A DNA stretch of 64,000 nt from Lepisosteus oculatus (GCF_040954835.1 NC_090709.1:41114490-41178489), one strand, 5' to 3'. Counted from the first letter of the stretch, positions 12,085 to 23,925 are shown. Notes: a model not told the origin generated them from the letters alone. A program made the numbers and translations.

Positions 12085-12300
12085 TGTCTAGTGACGGGGG
12101 ACACTGGACTGTAAACAGGCGCCGTCCTTCGGATGAGACGTCAAACCGAGGTCCTGACTCTCTGGGCTCATTAACAATCCCGGGGTGTCTCTGGAGAAGA
12201 GTAGGGGTGTCACCCTGGTGGCCCTGGCCAAATTTCCCCCCGTGGCCCTTCCCAATCATGGCCAGCTATGAATTGTTTTCTTCCCTCTGCTCTCCTTTTA
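12085..12300 (+). mobile_element. SINE-like interspersed repeat (family B)
   Basis: Begins gtgacgggggacactggact and contains ctcattaacaatcccggggt. The same sequence recurs at 18125-18400 (same strand) and, reversed, at 30775-30905. Related 3' parts with gctatata(c/a) tails occur near 27.0, 30.1 and 31.2 kb. Confidence 0.7.
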
Positions 12301-13430
12301 AGCTGACCCTCAGCTTCTCTCTCCCTGTCCGTGTGTCACAGCGATCTGATCCTGCTGTTCACTCGGTGGACCGGAGGCGTGAACAGTCAGGCTTGCTGCC
12401 TGCTGTGTCCTGCAGACGAGCACAGGGAAGGAATGGCGTGTCGGACCGTGAGGAGATGCACCAGCCATTGTGGTATCAAAAATAATAGGTATAAATCACA
12501 ATTCCCTGCAAGCTTGAAAAGGCATGACCTTGAACAAGGTAAAAGAAACAGAATGTACTGTTTTGCTCTGTAATAATTACAGCGGTAATAATAAATCAAT
12601 ACAAAAACCCCATATTTTAAGAGCTAAGCAATTTTTCAGCTTAAAGACCAGCACTTTTTGTTTGCCCATCTCAGTAAGAGCACCAGATGATGGCCTTTTG
12701 TTGCTACAAAGTGCAGATTTCCAGAACATTCCTGGAAGCCGGTGAAAACGGGATCATTTTTTCCCTAACATCTTTAGAGCTCGAAGCATTTCCGAAAGCC
12801 CAGCTGGCTCTCCGTGTGTCATTCCCGGGGGGGCGTAACTTCTCCGAGCTTCTCCAGATGGATTAAAAACACGTGCCGTGCCGGACCGCGACACGAGATC
12901 CGGAGAGCAGGACCCCGCTGGAAACCGAACCGAATCATCCGAACCACGAACAAGCCGGACCCGGTAATCGGTTGTTCGGAACGCTAATTTCGCGAGTCCG
13001 AACTTCGTGACTTTGGCCGAGATAGAGCTGTTCGTTCTGGGCCCTAAAACATATGTGATTTAATCCTGAGTAGTTTGTTTGTTTTTTTTTTCATATTTCT
13101 TGTCGATTTCTTCAGCGCAGTAGCCGACAACAAAGCGATGTCTTTTACGCAGAACCGGGAAACGGACCTGTTCTGTTGTTCCTGATGTTTCGAGCGCTGC
13201 AGCCGGCTCGGTGGAGCGGACACAGGGACCTGCGTTGGGTCTGTGTGGTGAGATGCGTCCAGGGCGGCTGTTCCTGAGCGCACTTGAGGTCGGTTCAGAA
13301 CGGGGTTGAACTTTTCCCCTCAAGAAATACAGTAACTGGAGTTTTCACTCCGATTTACGACCTCCTTCCGAACAGATTTTTCAGGAGGTCGCACACCGGA
13401 GTGTGAGAGCCCCGAGCGAGTGTTCAAAAG
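12301..13430. other. Unique DNA, no gene recognised
   Basis: Contains A+T-rich sequence and short ORFs on both strands without domains or splice support. Confidence 0.35.
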
Positions 13431-13436
13431 GCCAGG

Positions 13437-14046
13437 GAAAGTCTGGCCCTCCGAGGCAGAATTTGCAAAAGCAGGCGAAAGTTCATCGTTTTAATGCTAA
13501 AATTTATATATATATATCTCGTTTTTTTAAATTTGAAAGCAGACTAAGAGATGATCCCTGCTGTGGCCTACGCGTCGAATCTGAAAAATCCGGTGTCGGA
13601 TTCCGTCGGTGCTTGGAGAGGTCTCACAAAAGGGCCGGTCCGATTCTCAATGAGAACCACCTGCTTAGCCGATATTCTTGGCTTTTGAGGATCTGGAGAT
13701 CTGGCAGGTCTTCTTCCTGTCTGAAGAAGGCGTCCTGCTCGGAAAGTCTGGCCCTCCGAGGCAGAATTTGCAAAAGCAGGCGAAAGTTCATCGTTTTAAT
13801 GCTAAAATTTATATATATATATCTCGTTTTTTAAAATTTGAAAGCAGACTAAGAGATGATCCCTGCTGTGGCCTACGCGTCGAATCTGAAAAATCCGGTG
13901 TCGGATTCCGTCGGTGCTTGGAGAGGTCTCACAAAAGGGCCGGTCCGATTCTCAATGAGAACCACCTGCTTAGCCGATATTCTTGGCTTTTGAGGATCTG
14001 GAGATCTGGCAGGTCTTCTTCCTGTCTGAAGAAGGCGTCCTGCTCG
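13437..14046. repeat. Near-perfect tandem duplication of a 304-bp segment
   Basis: The segment from gaaagtctggccctccgagg to gaaggcgtcctgctcgg occurs twice head to tail. The copies begin at about 13437 and 13741, with only one or two differences in a T/A run. The near identity implies a very recent event, or an assembly artefact. Nothing coding is recognised in it. Confidence 0.9.
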
Positions 14047-14414
14047 GCGTCATCTTTCTGCTAGTGCGGCCAGGGCTGACTAGACGGTCTTCGGAGAGCC
14101 CCACTGGCACCGATCCGCAGCGGGAAACGGCTCGGTCCAGTTATACGCAATTCCCGCTGGCCCCGGGTTTGTGCTGGGCGATGCTCTTAGAATCGTTGCC
14201 AGATTAACAGGTCAGAGGGAGGGGTGTGTCGATCGGAGAGAGGCACAGGAACTGGCCAGCGGATGTGAACAGTGGACAATGAACTTGCATTCGTTTTCGT
14301 CATCGTTTTTGGTAGTTTTCCGGGATTTATGTGCTGTGACGCTGTTTCTAGGGCTTCAGTGTTTTGCCCGATGTTTGTGCATTTGGTCACACTTTTCTGC
14401 TTGAACACTAATAG

Positions 14415-14728
14415 ATGGACAGGTGTCCTCTCCTGGGTGTGTGTGTGTGTGTCCTGTGATGGACTGGTGTCCCCTCCAGGGTGTGTGAGTGTGTGTGTCC
14501 TGTGATGGACTGGTGTCCTGTCCAGGGTGCGTGAGTGTGTGTGTGTCCTGTGATGGACTGGTGTCCTGTCCAGGGTGTGTGAGTGTGTGTGTGTCCTGTA
14601 ATGGACTGGTGTCCTGTCCAGGGTGTGTGTGTGTGTGTCCTGTGATGGACTGGTGTCCCCTCCAGGGTGTGTGAGTGTGTGTGTGTCCTGTGATGGACTG
14701 GTGTCCTGTCCAGGCTGTGTGTGTGACA
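14415..14728 (+). repeat. GTCCTGTGATGGACTGG VNTR
   Basis: Seven copies of gtcctgtgatggactggtgt + cctgtccagggtgtgtgag(tg)n. Same family as at 2.3, 20.0, 39.6, 46.3 and 48.6 kb. Confidence 0.85.
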
Positions 14729-14730
14729 CA

Positions 14731-14778
14731 ACATTTCGGCCGTGGAGCCTTCTTCAGGTGTGAGGCCGAAACGTTTTG
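14731..14778 (-). mobile_element. Penelope-like element end with hammerhead-like core (tentative)
   Basis: An inverted repeat, acatttcggccg ... ggccgaaacgtttt. The minus strand reads CTGAAGA-AGG-ctccacg-GCC-GAAA, which resembles the hammerhead ribozyme core CUGANGA, stem II, GAAA. This arrangement is reported at the ends of Penelope-like retroelements. It is a short fragment with no RT or GIY-YIG part visible. Confidence 0.35.
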
Positions 14779-15373
14779 TTTTCTCTCTTCTCTTACTTGT
14801 TCCTTTGCAGCCTGCGCCTGCTGACGCAGATGCCCGCCTGGACGTCTTTAGCCCGGTTGGTTACTGAACGTCGTCGCACAGAATGACATAGTAGCCATCG
14901 TGCCCAGCGGCCCTCCAGTCCGGTTCACATCAGTTCTGAATGTCCACCTTATAAAATACTGCAGCTTCAGGAAAGGTGGGTACAAAACTCACAGAGACCC
15001 CCTCAACGAAGCGCTGTGCTCAAGCAATAAACACAGGAAAAAACCGTACATCAGCTCCCCCTGGTGGCCACTGTAGGGAAAAATATCTGGTCTCCGGAGA
15101 CCCTCCTGTATCTCTGCATATGCTGTCATACAGTACTGTCAGGTTAACAGTTTTGAATCAACAGCATGAACCACTGCTACAGGAAAAGGCACCTGAAACA
15201 CGTCAAGGTGCATTCATACAACATTATTAAATATCCAGAATCAACAATAAAGCCACATACTGACAGGCCAACAAGGATTTAGATTTTTATTATTATTTAC
15301 AACCTTGGAGGTGCAGATGTTATCCTCACTTCCAGTATTGCGGCACAAAAAAATTTCGTTATTAGTTATTCAC

Positions 15374-15379
15374 TTTATT
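15374..15379 (-). terminator. Polyadenylation signal of the complete MHC class I gene
   Basis: The minus strand reads cttAATAAAgtgaat, 170 nt past the stop codon at 15549-15551. It is the first canonical AATAAA in the direction of transcription. Confidence 0.55.
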
Positions 15380-15548
15380 AAGATGTGATTTCATTTTTTT
15401 TTTGATGATCAAATCTATGCAATGTAGCTGATACAAATGACCAAAGAAACCCAGCCCCACAGCGATGAATTCTGTTATAAGTGATTCAGGCCCTGCGAGA
15501 TCTCTGTCCACACTCTGCAGAGCTCCTCTCTCGGTCCGTACGGCCTCT

Positions 15549-18500
15549 CTAGGGACCAGAGCTGTTTGATGACGGGCCACTCTGTTCTTGTCCTGGAAGA
15601 CACCAGAGGGAGAGGTCAGAGGTCACAGAGAGGTCAGAGAGCATCGGGTTCAACAGCCTGGCTGGGCGGCTTGTTCCACACCCCCACCACTCTTTGTGTT
15701 TATCTTACTGTGATAAACATAAACTGTCAAGACGAGTACCACACCAGATAACTTATATTTCTTCACATCCCTCCAGTCAGTTGATCTCACACTCACCCTG
15801 GGCCTCAATGTACTTGATGTCAGACCTCCTACAGGCTCCTAGGATGTAAAAACACAGATCGGCGTCAGTGAGACAGCGGCGCTCTGCTCTGCTCTGAGCT
15901 GTGCTGTGTCTAAAGGGCTGTCAGGTGAATTACCACCTGTGTACATTCACAGAGAGCAGCTCTGATTCCCTGCAGACTGAGTGACTCCTGCAGAAGGTCA
16001 TGAGGTTTTCTCCTGCTGTACACACTGATCTCCACACCTCTCTCTCTCTCTCTCACCTCGTCCTTTCTTCCTCCAGAGGACACAGGCGGCGACGGGCAGC
16101 ACCAGAGCCACAATCAGGACCCCGATCACCACCCCAGCGATGAGCCCAGTGTCCAGGTCGGGTTCCGGTTCTGTCAACACAGCAGAGGGAAGAATGAGCC
16201 CGACTCCATGAGCTCTAGTTGGGAATGTGTGTCTGTGACTGTTTCTGGGGTGTGATTGAATATGCTCTGTTTCCTGTCCACAGTCTAGAGTCTAGTGGTT
16301 TAGATTCACACGACTATGTGTCACAATGTCCACGAGGAACCTGCAGAGCTGAGCCAAACAGCCGGATGTCTGTTCTGCCCTGAAGCCCTGCTCCAGCTGG
16401 AGAGAATCTCTCTCTCTCACCTCGGGCCACCTCCAGCATGTTGTCCAGACCGCTGTGCTGGACCCTGCAGGTGTAGCGATGTCTCTCTCGGCGCTCCTCC
16501 TCTTCCTCGCTGAGCGCCAGGGTCTTCCTCAGCTGGTAGGTCCCGTCTCCGTTGGGCAGCACCTCCCCCCCTGTCAGCTCCTGCTCCGGGACGGGACGCC
16601 CGTCTCTCAGCAGGGTCAGCTCCAGGGCCCGGGGGTAGAAGCCGGTGGCCAGGCAGGTCACCTCCGTCCCCCCAGAGAGGGCAGATGTCTTCTGGAAGAC
16701 CTGGACCCTGGGCTTGACTGTAGTGTGGGGGATTAGAGAGTTCGTTTGTGTAGAAAGTCAATCTTTTATGCCAGCAGGCAGTGCCGACTGCAATGCCTTG
16801 CTTGTGTCACATCAAGCCTGCTCATGCTGTAGTATGGGTAACCACAACAGAAACACCACACCCAGTGACAGACCCATCACTCAGGCCACTGGCGTGACAA
16901 CAACATCAGGCAGGAGATCAATCCCACCTGCAGGTGTCACACTTCAATGTGACAACCTACTAGTTTTGCCATCATATGACTCCTGCTCTTGCTACACTGT
17001 ATCTGTTACTGGTTATGTTTCAGACCTGGATGCTGAGCTACAACATTCTGAATTTCCTGGCTGTGTCTAGCCTACAGAAACACCTCACATCCCTTACACA
17101 TCATTAACGCCCTGATCCCGCTGACTGCTGGGTGTGACCACACCTGTGCCGGGCAGTAAAGAGTGTATCTGGTCCACTTTGCTGTCTGCAGCATAGGAAA
17201 ATCATCAATCGATCAGAGGCTGACTGCGCTGGGACAGCAGACTGACTCTGGCTGAGGGCTATAGAGTGAATGTCAAGTCTGAACGTCTGAACAGGGTGCT
17301 GTCTGGGTGGAGTTTGCGTGTTCTCCCTGCGTTCCTCTGAGGGCTCTGGTTTCCTCCCACAGTCCAGAGACACGCTGGTGGGTTAACGGGCTTATGGGCT
17401 TCTGGTGTGAGAGAGGGTGTTTCTGTGATGGATTGCTCTGCCCTGCCCTGTGACCCTGTACTGGATAAAGTGGATAGCCGATAAATGGATGGACTCCACT
17501 GTACTAGTCCTTTAGCTTTTCGCTGTAGCTACATGAAGTCTTGCCAGGGAAAAGGACACAGCTAATCGGCACTATGGGGTGATGTAGATGGGAAATTGCC
17601 CCCTGTGTCTGATGGAGAACAGACACAGTCTGTCATTCTAAGTACCTCTCATCACGGGTCTGTCCTTCTCCTGCTCCAGGTAGCTCTTCAGGACCTGGAT
17701 GCACAGTGGCTGGTAGGTGTTATTTTGCTCTATGTCATCAGAGTGCATCAGAGCCTTGTCGTTCTTTAGTTCGGGCACCAGAGGATCCCAGCGGAGGTGG
17801 TCCATATTGTATTGGAGGAGATCTTGACCATCGTAGGCATCCCGGGCGTGAAACAGCTGTGTGCCATCGTCGCTGAGCTCACAGCCAGCCTGTCTCTGGT
17901 AAGTGTGCAAACCTGTCACACACACACACATAGATAAACACAGATCGGCCATACCACCCTGCAACTCACGATGGGCAGCCCCCCCACTGGAGCCCAGCAG
18001 GTGTGAGCCGGGCCAGTACCTGGAGGGGAGACTCCTGGGAGAGCTGAGGCTGCTGCTGGGAGAGGTGTGAGTGGGGCCAGCAGGGGGCGCTCTCACCCTG
18101 CGGTCTGTGTGGGTCCTGATGCCCCAGTATAGTGACGGGGGACACTGGACTGTAAACAGGCGCCGTCCTTCAGACGAGATGTAAAACCGAGGTCCTGACT
18201 CTCTGTGCTCATTAACAATCCCGGGGTGTCTCTGGAGAAGAGTAGGGGTGTTACCCCAGTGTCCTGGCCTGATTCCTCCCCCCAGTCTTTGGTGGGGGCT
18301 GCACACTGGTGGGGCTAGAAGGGATCCCCATGACCTGGGAAGAGCTCTGAGTGGAGGGTCCAGCAAGGCGCTATATGAGTGAAGCTCTTCACTCTTTCAC
18401 TGACGAAAGAGCTAATTATTCTTGAGCTGTCCCGATCTGCCTTTCTGTGTTGTTTGGCCTAAAGGGGCTTTTTTATGTTCTATACATGTGCATGTGACAG

Positions 18501-21500
18501 TTGTTTTTCTAAGTCCTATACTCCCTGCTTCTCATTTAGTGTTAGTCTGTGTCTCTCCCAGAGAACCCCTCCCCCTTCTTTGGCGAAGGCATTAGTTCCA
18601 CATCCACTGTCAAGAAACACGCAAACGCCAATTCATTTGAGTATCTAGTCCAGGCATGTCCTGAAACAAGCTTGTTCCACACTCCCACCACCCTCTGTGT
18701 AAAGAAACACCACCTGGTGTCAGATTTAAATACTTCCATGCATTAAACACTTGTGCCTTGTGGTTCAGTGTTAATCTCGAGAATTTCTCTTCTCTGACTT
18801 TGTCGATGCCTTTTTTCAAAATGTTGAATATGCGTCTAAAGTCCCCTCCAGTTCTTAAAACAGCTCCAGTTCCTTCACCCTGTCAGGGCCGGATATCCCT
18901 GAGGTCCGGGAATGTGTGAAACAGGAACCAGAGAGCACAAGTGGAAACTGCAGGGAAGTTGTGTTAAAACTGAGAACAGGAGGCTCCCCTGTACACAGAG
19001 AGTGGTGGGGGTGGGGAACAAGCTGCCCAGTCCTGTGGTTGAAGCCGATACCCTGGCTTCTCTCCAGACACAGCTGGGTGAGCTCCTCCAGTCAGGACAG
19101 GGGGCTCTTCTGTACACAGGGGGGGTGGGGGAGGGGAACAAGCTGTCCAGCCCTGTTGTTGAAGCCGATACCCTGGCTTCTCTCCAGACACAGCTGGGTG
19201 AGCTCCTCCAGTCAGGACAGGGGGCTCTTCTGTACACAGAGGGGGGTGGGGGAGGGGAACAAGCTGCCCAGCCCATTGTTGAAGCCGATACCCTGGCTTC
19301 TCTCCAGACACAGCTGGGTGATCTCCTCCAGTCAGGACAGGGGGCTCTACTGTACACAGAGGGGGGTGGGGGTGGGGAACAAGCTGCCCAGCTGTGTCTG
19401 GAGAGAAGCCAGGGATCCTGGGATTAAATAACTACCAAGCAGGACTAAATGGCCCGCTCTCATTGGTGACCCATCGATATATAATTCTGCTTCTGGAAAA
19501 AAAACTGCGTGAATGCATAATGGGGGACATACCAATGTCTGGTCACTCACCTCCGCTGTGGTTAAAGTGCTTCATCGCGAGCTGCAGTTTTTCAAACATG
19601 GATATGTAAGTGTGTTCGGCTGCCCCTTTCTTTTCCTCCTCGTTCTCCGCGGGGGCCGGGTCCGGGCGCCAGTGCCGTCGAGACACGACCCTCTCGTGGG
19701 TGCTGTCGTAGTACTCCATGGGCAGGCCATCCAGATACCCCACGACTGCGAACTTGGGGACCCACTGGGCTCCTGGGGTCAGCGTGAAGGACCAGGACAT
19801 GGAGTGGGTGCCTGGAGTGGCAGAGAGAAATCCCAGGTTTCCAGGGAAGCTGTGTGCCAGGAATCGTCGGGCCTATCAGCACTGGCTCGGATTTCCAAGC
19901 CCAGCGCAGCCTCAGCTTGCTGACCCTCGCAGGACGAGAACTCGGGTGTGTCTGATTTTCCTCTCCAGTGAAAATATTCTAGATCTGAGATATCTCTGAT
20001 GTGCGAAATGGAGCTTCTCTTGTGAATATACCTCCAATCCTCCATCACAGGACACACACACACACTCACACACCCTGGACAGGACACCAGTCCATCACAG
20101 GACACACACACACACTCACACACACCCTGGACAGGACACCAGTCCATCACAGGACACACACTCACACACCCTGGACAGGACACCAGTCCATCACAGGACA
20201 CACACACACACTCACACACCCTGGACAGGACACCAGTCCATCACAGGACACACACACACACCCTGGACAGGACACCAGTCCATCACAGGACACACACACA
20301 CTCACACACCCTGGACAGGACACCAGTCCATCACAGGACACACACACACACACTCACACACCCTGGACAGGACACCAGTCCGTCACAGGACACACACACA
20401 CACTCACACACACCCTGGACAAGACACCAGTCCATCACAGGACACACACACACACACCAGGGCCAGTTTTCCCAGAAGCCCATTAAGAAGACAGAGTACC
20501 AGCCAAGCCATGGAGAACATGCAAACTCCCCACAGACGGCACCCCAGCCTGGATATTCCGAAAGATTGGGAAAATCGCCTCGTCCTACAGTGTCAGACGG
20601 ATCTTAATTTAAAATGCGATCTGTTTTTTTTCCCCTTGTTAAACCCTCCTGTCCTGTATCTTTGCAGTTTGTCAAGGTTCTGTATCTGAACCTCGTCTGA
20701 AATAGATACAAACACAGCCAGAACCTCCCGTCGGATCCAATCGGAGCCCGAGACTGGTTCGGGCACGAAGCTCCGACATCGAAAAAGCAGGGCACACCTT
20801 TTCGACGTCCAACCTTAAAGGCTGTGGACGCCAGAGGCAGCCGAGCCCCTGTGTCCCAACACAAGCTCCTGCCTGTCCTCCTGGGATCTGATTTTCTGTC
20901 TTTTCATCTCCCCGTCGGAAGCCGGCGAGCAAGTTTTTTCACACGGCCTCAGCCAGACCCCCGGGTTATCGAGCGACACGACGATTCCAGGACTTTTTCG
21001 GTCCGGACTCGCAGAGAGACAATTAAAACCTGCCTTCTGCCTTCCGACTGCAGCAACACTGCAGCAGAGGGCGGCTGGGTTTTGTTCAAGCCCTTTGCCG
21101 AAAAAAGGTGGGTTTGTTTTCTAGCGGTGCATCAGAGACAGAGACAGACCCCCCCGAGAGCCCACAATGGACATCCCACAGCGTCCCTGGAATTGAAAGA
21201 CAAGAGTCTTGTCCCAGTGGTGCTCGGTCCTAAACCCCCTGAACCAAGCACAGACGCCCCGGTTTTCCGAAACCTGCAAGCAAGTTTTTCCGTCCGCTTC
21301 TGTTGTGGAGGAAGATCAAAAAAGACTCTCCCGTCTCCTCCAGCCCCCCCCCCGGGCAAATTTTACAACAGGGGGGAGATCGTCTCGAGAGCAACAAGAC
21401 AGACAGAATGCTGGGATAGAGAGTTAAAGGTCTTGAATTCAGAGCCAGGGGTCTTTCGGGTTAACTGTATTATGCAGTAGGAGGGCCTCATTTACAAAGC

Positions 21501-22436
21501 TGTGTAGACTTTTAATCACTAGGTTGTAGAAAACATATTGACAGACTGAAGGAACTGAGTCTCTTCAGTCTGAAGGGAGTGTCCCACACTGACAGGCTGG
21601 AGGAACTGAGTCTCTTCAGTCTGAAGGGAGCGTCCAACACTGACAGGCTGGAGGAACTGAGTCTCTTCAGTCTGAAGGGAGTGTCCCACACTGACAGGCT
21701 GGAGGAACTGAGTCTCTTCAGTCTGAGGGGAGCGTCCAACACTGACAGGCTGGAGGAACTGAGTCTCTTCAGTCTGAAGGGAGCGTCCCGCACCGACGGG
21801 CTGGAGGAACTGAGTCCCTTCAGTCTGAAGGGAGTGTCCCACACTGACAGGCTGGAGGAACTGAGTCTCTTTAGTCTGAAGGGAGCGTCCCACACTGACA
21901 GGCTGCAGGAACTGAGTCTCTTCAGTCTGAAGGGAGTGCCCCACACTGACAGGCCGGAGGAACTGAGTCTCTTTAGTCTGAAGGGAGTGCCTCACACTGA
22001 CAGGCTGCAGGAACTGAGTCTCTTCAGTCTGGAGGGAGTGTCCCACACTGACAGGCTGGAGGAACTGAGTCTCTTTAGTCTGAAGGGAGCATCCCGCACT
22101 GACAGGCTGGAGGAACTGAGTCTCTTCAGTCTGAAGGGAGTGTCCCGCACTGACAGGCTGGAGGAACTGAGTCTCTTTAGTCTGAAGGGAGTGTCCCGCA
22201 CTGACAGGCTGGAGGAACTGAGTCTCTTCAGTCTGAAGGGAGTGTCCCACACTGACAGGCTGGAGGAACTGAGTCTCTTCAGTCTGAAGGGAGCATCCCA
22301 CACATGATTGTTATTATAGTCCTTCCCGAAACAACGCCAGACCGAACAGCTGGGCTGGGAAAAGAAGAAGGTGAAACCTACCTGCAGCAACGACTTCTCC
22401 CGTGAGCAGAACGGCGAATATCGCCGGGAGCTCCAT
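15549..22436 (-). CDS. MHC class I heavy chain, complete, probably non-classical
   Basis: Seven exons join in frame, all at phase 1, to 359 codons plus stop: leader 22382-22436 (MELPAIFAVLLTGEVVAA), alpha-1 19551-19811, alpha-2 17646-17912, alpha-3 16421-16717, transmembrane 16057-16170, cytoplasmic 15797-15838 and 15549-15592. Every junction has gt/ag. Alpha-1 starts GTHSM and ends with an Asn-His-Ser glycosylation site at the position of Asn86. The alpha-2 cysteines (GCEL; LCIQVL) and both alpha-3 Ig cysteines (VTCLATGF; YTCRVQHS) are kept. The membrane span is LIAGVVIGVLIVALVLPVAA, then WRKKG. By eye alignment to HLA, positions 7, 59, 84, 143, 147 and 159 read W, E, H, K, A and T; only Lys146 and Tyr171 of the peptide-terminus residues remain. 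Alpha-3 carries an extra acidic/basic stretch (SEEEEERRERHR). The gene is intact, so it is probably expressed at the cell surface but does not hold peptides in the classical way. Fish lineage not assigned. Confidence 0.93.
17270..17505 (+). mobile_element. LINE/SINE 3' tail fragment in intron 3 of the class I gene
   Basis: Contains gtttcctcccacagtccaga, gatggattgctctgccctgc and a tggataaa...aaatggatgg end. This is the common fish element tail whose central part (tgatggactggtgtcctgtc) is expanded as VNTRs elsewhere in the window. Confidence 0.65.
18125..18400 (+). mobile_element. SINE-like interspersed repeat (family B), near full length
   Basis: Matches the copy at 12.1 kb, then extends through gctgcacactggtggggct and gacctgggaagagctctgag to a gcgctatatgagtg tail. 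It lies in intron 2 of the class I gene. Confidence 0.75.
18600..18865 (-). mobile_element. LINE 3' coding end fragment (CR1/L2-like), decayed
   Basis: The minus strand encodes FNILKKGIDK, then VSLHRGWWECGTSLFQD in shifted frame. This resembles the LINE C-terminal consensus ...KRGxDKV...FFTxRVVxxWNKLP. It contains the sequence that gave rise to the arrays at 18.96, 25.9, 35.5, 39.2 and 49.4 kb. Confidence 0.6.
18960..19410 (+). repeat. LINE-derived tandem repeat, about 120-bp unit
   Basis: Four copies of a unit with ctgtacacagaggggggtgg, ggaacaagctgcccagccc, gttgaagccgataccctggc and cagctgggtgagctcctcca. The translation VGNKLPSPVVEADTLASLQT matches the C-terminus of CR1/L2-type LINE ORFs. 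It lies in intron 2 of the class I gene. Confidence 0.85.
20038..20462 (-). repeat. GTCCTGTGATGGACTGG VNTR in class I intron 1
   Basis: About nine copies of ccatcacaggacacac...ccctggacaggacaccagt. Its right end, cagggccagttttcccagaa, is the same flank as at 3050-3067 in the left class I gene, so the two intronic arrays are orthologous positions in duplicated genes. Confidence 0.85.
21535..22303. repeat. LINE-derived 51-bp minisatellite in class I intron 1
   Basis: Fifteen copies of the 51-bp unit (gaactgagtctcttcagtct, gaagggagtgtcccacactg, acaggctggag), homologous to 90-1198 and 43.59-44.06 kb. It starts 79 bp inside the intron, counted from the leader exon donor. It is open in all three frames on both strands but is not regarded as coding. 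Confidence 0.9.
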
Positions 22437-22620
22437 CGCCGCGGTGTGGCGTCGCCTCTGCGCCGGCTGTCCCGATCCGGCTGTCCTGCAAGCGCCGAGC
22501 GTCCTCGTCTCCGGCTTTCACTCCGGGGAATGAAACTTGCAGAAGCACGAACGCCAATGAGACATTCGCTCCACCTGGAAGGAGACGGGGCACATCCAGA
22601 CAAGCTGGGACAGCCCAGGA
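22437..22620 (-). promoter_or_regulatory. Proximal promoter of the complete MHC class I gene
   Basis: CpG-rich region upstream of the leader ATG. The minus strand shows ctcATTGGCg (about 22551-22560), a CCAAT/Y-box core. Downstream of it is aGTTTCATTCc (about 22534-22545), one T short of an interferon-stimulated response element (GTTTCnnTTTC). No clear X box was found. Confidence 0.35.
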
Positions 22621-22744
22621 GAGATTTGTTTTTAAAAGCGCGCCTGGCTTCAGACAGGACTGGCACAGATTAGACTTTTTTTTTCCGAACTGGGAATCGG
22701 AGCCAGATGGGAAAAAAAAAAGTCTTGGATTGTGATACAAACAA

Positions 22745-23925
22745 TCTTTAAAGCAGGGCTGTCCAGTCCTGGTCCTGGAGGGGTCAGTGTGTGTGTGTGT
22801 CTGCAGAGTCTCCAGGGGTCTTTAAAGCAGGGCTGTCCAGTCCTGGTCCTGGAGGGGTCAGTGTGTGTGTGTGTCTGCAGAGTCTCCAGGGGTCTTTAAA
22901 GCAGGGCTGTCCAGTCCTGGTCCTGGAGGGGTCAGTGTGTGTGTGTGTCTGCAGAGTCTCCAGGGGTCTTTAAAGCAGGGCTGTCCAGTCCTGGTCCTGG
23001 AGGGGTCAGTGTGTGTGTGTGTCTGCAGAGTCTCCAGGGGTCTTTAAAGCAGGGCTGTCCAGTCCTGGTCCTGGAGGGGTCAGTGTGTGTGTGTGTCTGC
23101 AGAGTCTCCAGGGGTCTTTAAAGCAGGGCTGTCCAGTCCTGGTCCTGGAGGGGTCAGTGTGTGTGTGTGTCTGCAGAGTCTCCAGGGGTCTTTAAAGCAG
23201 GGCTGTCCAGTCCTGGTCCTGGAGGGGTCAGTGTGTGTGTGTCTGCAGAGTCTCCAGGGGTCTTTAAAGCAGGGCTGTCCAGTCCTGGTCCTGGAGGGGT
23301 CAGTGTGTGTGTGTGTCTGCAGAGTCTCCAGGGGTCTTTAAAGCAGGGCTGTCCAGTCCTGGTCCTGGAGGGGTCAGTGTGTGTGTGTGTGTCTGCAGAG
23401 TCTCCAGGGGTCTTTAAAGCAGGACTGTCCAGTCCTGGTCCTGGAGAGGTCAGTGTGTGTGTCTGCAGAGTCTCCAGGGGTCTTTAAAGCAGGGCTGTCC
23501 AGTCCTGATCCTGGAGGGGTCAGTGTGTGTGTGTGTGTGTCTGCAGAGTCTCCAGGGGTCTTTAAAGCAGGGCTGTCCAGTCCTGGTCCTGGAGGGGTCA
23601 GTGTGTGTGTGTCTGCAGAGTCTCCAGGGGTCTTTAAATCAGGGCTGTCCAGTCCTGGTCCTGGAGGGGTCAGTGTGTGTGTGTCTGCAGAGTCTCCAGG
23701 AGTCTTTAAAGCAGGGCTGTCCAGTCCTGGTCCTGGAGGGGTCAGTGTGTGTGTGTCTGCAGAGTCTCCAGGGGTCTTTAAAGCAGGGCTGTCCAGTCCT
23801 GGTCCTGGAGGGGTCAGTGTGTGTGTGCAGAGTCTCCAGGGGTCTTTAAAGCAGGGCTGTCCAGTCCTGGTCCTGGAGGGGTCAGTGTGTGTGTGCAGAG
23901 TCTCCAGGGGTCTTTAAAGCAGGGC
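22745..23925. repeat. 74-bp minisatellite
   Basis: About 16 copies of tttaaagcagggctgtccag + tcctggtcctggaggggtca + gtgtgtgtgtgtgtctgcag + agtctccaggggtc. Length varies mostly in the (GT) run. The core gctgtccagtcctggtcctggag resembles a common interspersed vertebrate repeat. It lies just upstream of the class I promoter. Confidence 0.92.

Noticed and set aside
13403-14064. Overlapping 128-143 aa ORFs in the 304-bp duplication
   Set aside because: They exist because the duplicated segment is open in one frame; they include AT-rich runs (IYIYIS) and no domain.
20824-21480. 218-aa ORF on the plus strand in class I intron 1
   Set aside because: No domain, no promoter or splice context, composition like the surrounding GC-rich intron; overlapping minus ORFs are equally long.
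22745-23925. Regular repeats with spacers resembling a CRISPR array
   Set aside because: Units are contiguous tandem copies without unique spacers, in a eukaryotic genome; no cas genes.
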